64,000 nucleotides of DNA from Streptomyces niveus (GTDB taxonomy: Bacteria; Actinomycetota; Actinomycetes; Streptomycetales; Streptomycetaceae), in NCBI RefSeq assembly GCF_001723055.1, contig NZ_MDCR01000040.1, positions 1-64,000 of the forward strand, in the 5' to 3' direction. Under the pieces are notes generated by a model that worked only from the letters and a program-made list of their open reading frames with translations, had not been told where the DNA came from and made no database searches. Numbering within the stretch: the first letter of the stretch is position 1; each line of letters opens with the position of its first letter. Shown piece after piece: positions 62,724 through 64,000 of this stretch. The position numbers and the translations under genes are program-made.

Positions 62724-63686
62724 TCAGCCCTTGCGCGCCTTGATGGCCTCGGTGAGCTGCGGGACGACCTGGAAGAGGTCGCCGACGATGCCGTAGTCCA
62801 CGAGGTCGAAGATGGGCGCCTCGGCGTCCTTGTTGACCGCGACGATCGTCTTCGAGGTCTGCATGCCCGCCCGGTGCTGGATCGCGCCGGAGATGCCGGA
62901 GGCGATGTACAGCTGCGGGGAGACCGACTTGCCGGTCTGGCCGACCTGGTTGGAGTGCGGGTACCAGCCGGCGTCGACGGCGGCGCGCGAGGCGCCCACG
63001 GCCGCGCCGAGGGAGTCGGCGAGCGCCTCGATGATCGCGAAGTTCTCGGCGCCGTTGACGCCGCGTCCGCCCGAGACGACGATCGCGGCCTCGGTCAGCT
63101 CCGGGCGCCCGGTCGACTCGCGCGGGGTGCGGGCGACGACCTTGGTGCCGGTGGCCGCGGACCCGAAGGTGACCGCCAGTTCCTCGACGGAGCCCGCGAC
63201 CGCGGCCGGCTCGACGGGTGCCGAGTTGGGCTTGACGGTGATGACCGGAGTGCCCTGGGTGATACGGGAGTTGGTGGTGTACGCGGCGGCGAACACCGAC
63301 TGCGTCGCCACCGGGCCCTTGGCGTCGGCCGTCAGGTCGATCGCGTCGGTGATCAGACCGGAGCCGATGCGCACCGCGAGGCGGGCGGCGATCTCCTTGC
63401 CCTCGGCGGACGACGGGACCAGTACGGCGACCGGCGAGACGGCGTCGTACGCGGCCTGGAGGGCGTCGACCTTCGGGACGACGAGGTAGTCGGCGAACTC
63501 GGGGGCGTCGGCGGTCAGCACCTTCACCGCGCCGTGCTCCGCCAGCGTGGCGGCGGTGTCCGCGGCGCCCGCGCCCAGCGCGACGGCGACCGGGTCGCCG
63601 AGGCGGCGGGCCAGCGTCAGCAGCTCCAGGGTGGGCTTGCGGACGGCACCGTCCAGATGATCGACGTAGACGAGGACTTCAGCCAT
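62724..63686 (-). CDS. etfA: Electron transfer flavoprotein alpha subunit
   Basis: 320 residues. N-terminal ETF domain (EVLVYVDHLDGAVRKPTLEL; VLVPSSAEGKEIAARLAVRI) and the C-terminal FAD-binding domain VSGGRGVNGAENFAIIEALA, SRAAVDAGWYPHSNQVGQTG, LYIASGISGAIQHRAGMQTS, and IVAVNKDAEAPIFDLVDYGI, the ETF-alpha signature. With EtfB it passes electrons from acyl-CoA dehydrogenases to the respiratory chain. It follows etfB by 73 bases on the same strand and ends at a strong terminator. Confidence 0.95.
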   Translation of the reverse strand: MAEVLVYVDHLDGAVRKPTLELLTLARRLGDPVAVALGAGAADTAATLAEHGAVKVLTADAPEFADYLVVPKVDALQAAYDAVSPVAVLVPSSAEGKEIAARLAVRIGSGLITDAIDLTADAKGPVATQSVFAAAYTTNSRITQGTPVITVKPNSAPVEPAAVAGSVEELAVTFGSAATGTKVVARTPRESTGRPELTEAAIVVSGGRGVNGAENFAIIEALADSLGAAVGASRAAVDAGWYPHSNQVGQTGKSVSPQLYIASGISGAIQHRAGMQTSKTIVAVNKDAEAPIFDLVDYGIVGDLFQVVPQLTEAIKARKG

Positions 63687-63759
63687 GGGATGTGTTCTCC
63701 TGCGAATGCGAGTGCGTGAAGGAACCGGGACCGGCTTCGGGGGCGGTGGGCCGCACCCG

Positions 63760-64000
63760 TCAGATGAACTTCTGGCTGACGAGATACTCGGCCAGCTGGT
63801 CGCCGCCCTTGCCCTCGTCGTTGACGATCGTGCCCGCCGTACGGGCCGGGCGCTCCGTGGCCGACTCGACGAGCGTCCACGCGCCTTCGAGACCGACGTC
63901 GCCGGCCTCGATGTCCAGGTCCCCCAGGTCCAGGGACTCCACCGGCTTCTTCTTCGCCGCCATGATCCCCTTGAACGAGGGGTAGCGGGCCTCGCCCGAC
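63760..64000 (-). CDS. etfB: Electron transfer flavoprotein beta subunit, C-terminal part
   Basis: The frame is open to the right edge; the C-terminal 79 codons are visible. ARYPSFKGIMAAKKKPVESL followed by DLGDLDIEAGD is the EtfB adenosine-pocket and recognition-loop region, ending GGDQLAEYLVSQKFI. It forms the heterodimer with EtfA. The internal ATG at 63963 is not the start, since the upstream residues continue the family match. Confidence 0.9.
   Translation of the reverse strand, partial: SGEARYPSFKGIMAAKKKPVESLDLGDLDIEAGDVGLEGAWTLVESATERPARTAGTIVNDEGKGGDQLAEYLVSQKFI

Overview
The window is high-GC DNA with many GTG starts, ATGA/GTGA gene overlaps and actinomycete-specific families (SAV_2336-type proteins, DUF6207, DUF4839, DUF6986, DNRLRE and YD-repeat secreted proteins, secreted DUF1524/HNH nucleases). 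It is best explained as Streptomyces or a very close relative. Positions 1 to about 55,000 look like an accessory region: conflict genes, toxin-antitoxin pairs, truncated transposases and broken genes. Positions 55,374 to 64,000 look like ordinary metabolic chromosome.

Layout. 1-1,041: a small gene, a sigma-like factor and a partner gene, coupled by overlapping stop/start codons. 1,225-4,424: a divergent pair around an 18-bp inverted repeat, with a small antitoxin-like gene and a double zeta-toxin gene that is frameshifted. 5,571-8,245: a STAND ATPase with helical repeats, also frameshifted. 8,965-12,614: a secreted YD-repeat (RHS) protein with a hydrophobic tip and a two-helix membrane protein next to it. 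13,426-14,060: a PIN toxin-antitoxin pair. 15,106-18,810: a secreted DNRLRE protein ending in a NucA/NucB nuclease. 19,257-20,849: a second sigma/partner module. 21,470-23,686: a secreted HNH nuclease, then degenerate DNA.

23,687-31,149 is the centrepiece: four overlapping or tightly spaced genes (alpha/beta hydrolase, caspase-like protease with a VMAP-C-like tail, MoxR AAA+ ATPase, and a SAV_2336/vWA-like-P-loop-WD40-Mrr nuclease fusion). I read it as an NTP-dependent suicide or defence system with at least three candidate effectors. 32,240-33,256 is gpsA; 33,832-35,126 is a third sigma/partner module; 35,232-40,179 holds regulators, a HAD hydrolase and an epimerase. 40,557-44,155 is a run of frameshifted genes (methyltransferase, a wHTH-like protein, Nudix, a hypothetical). 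44,948-46,736 has two more secreted HNH nucleases. 47,040-47,126 is a two-repeat CRISPR remnant without cas genes, followed by an IS5-type transposase remnant. 49,137-53,385 has an HhH-GPD DNA glycosylase-like gene, a DUF4839 protein, a large hypothetical and a nitrilase-family amidohydrolase. 53,382-55,130 is an insertion-sequence graveyard (IS1380 and IS21 fragments, a recombinase tail, a cut-off ATPase start, three 10-bp tandem repeats).

55,374-61,207 is a carbohydrate-uptake locus: ABC importer (binding lipoprotein and two permeases), ROK sugar kinase and a divergent LacI regulator. It is followed by a DUF6986 HpcH/HpaI-aldolase-family gene, then etfA and the 3' part of etfB at the right edge. 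At least seven otherwise convincing genes carry a single-base frame break, several in homopolymers; either the assembly has indel errors or the left part is decaying, and this limits function calls there.
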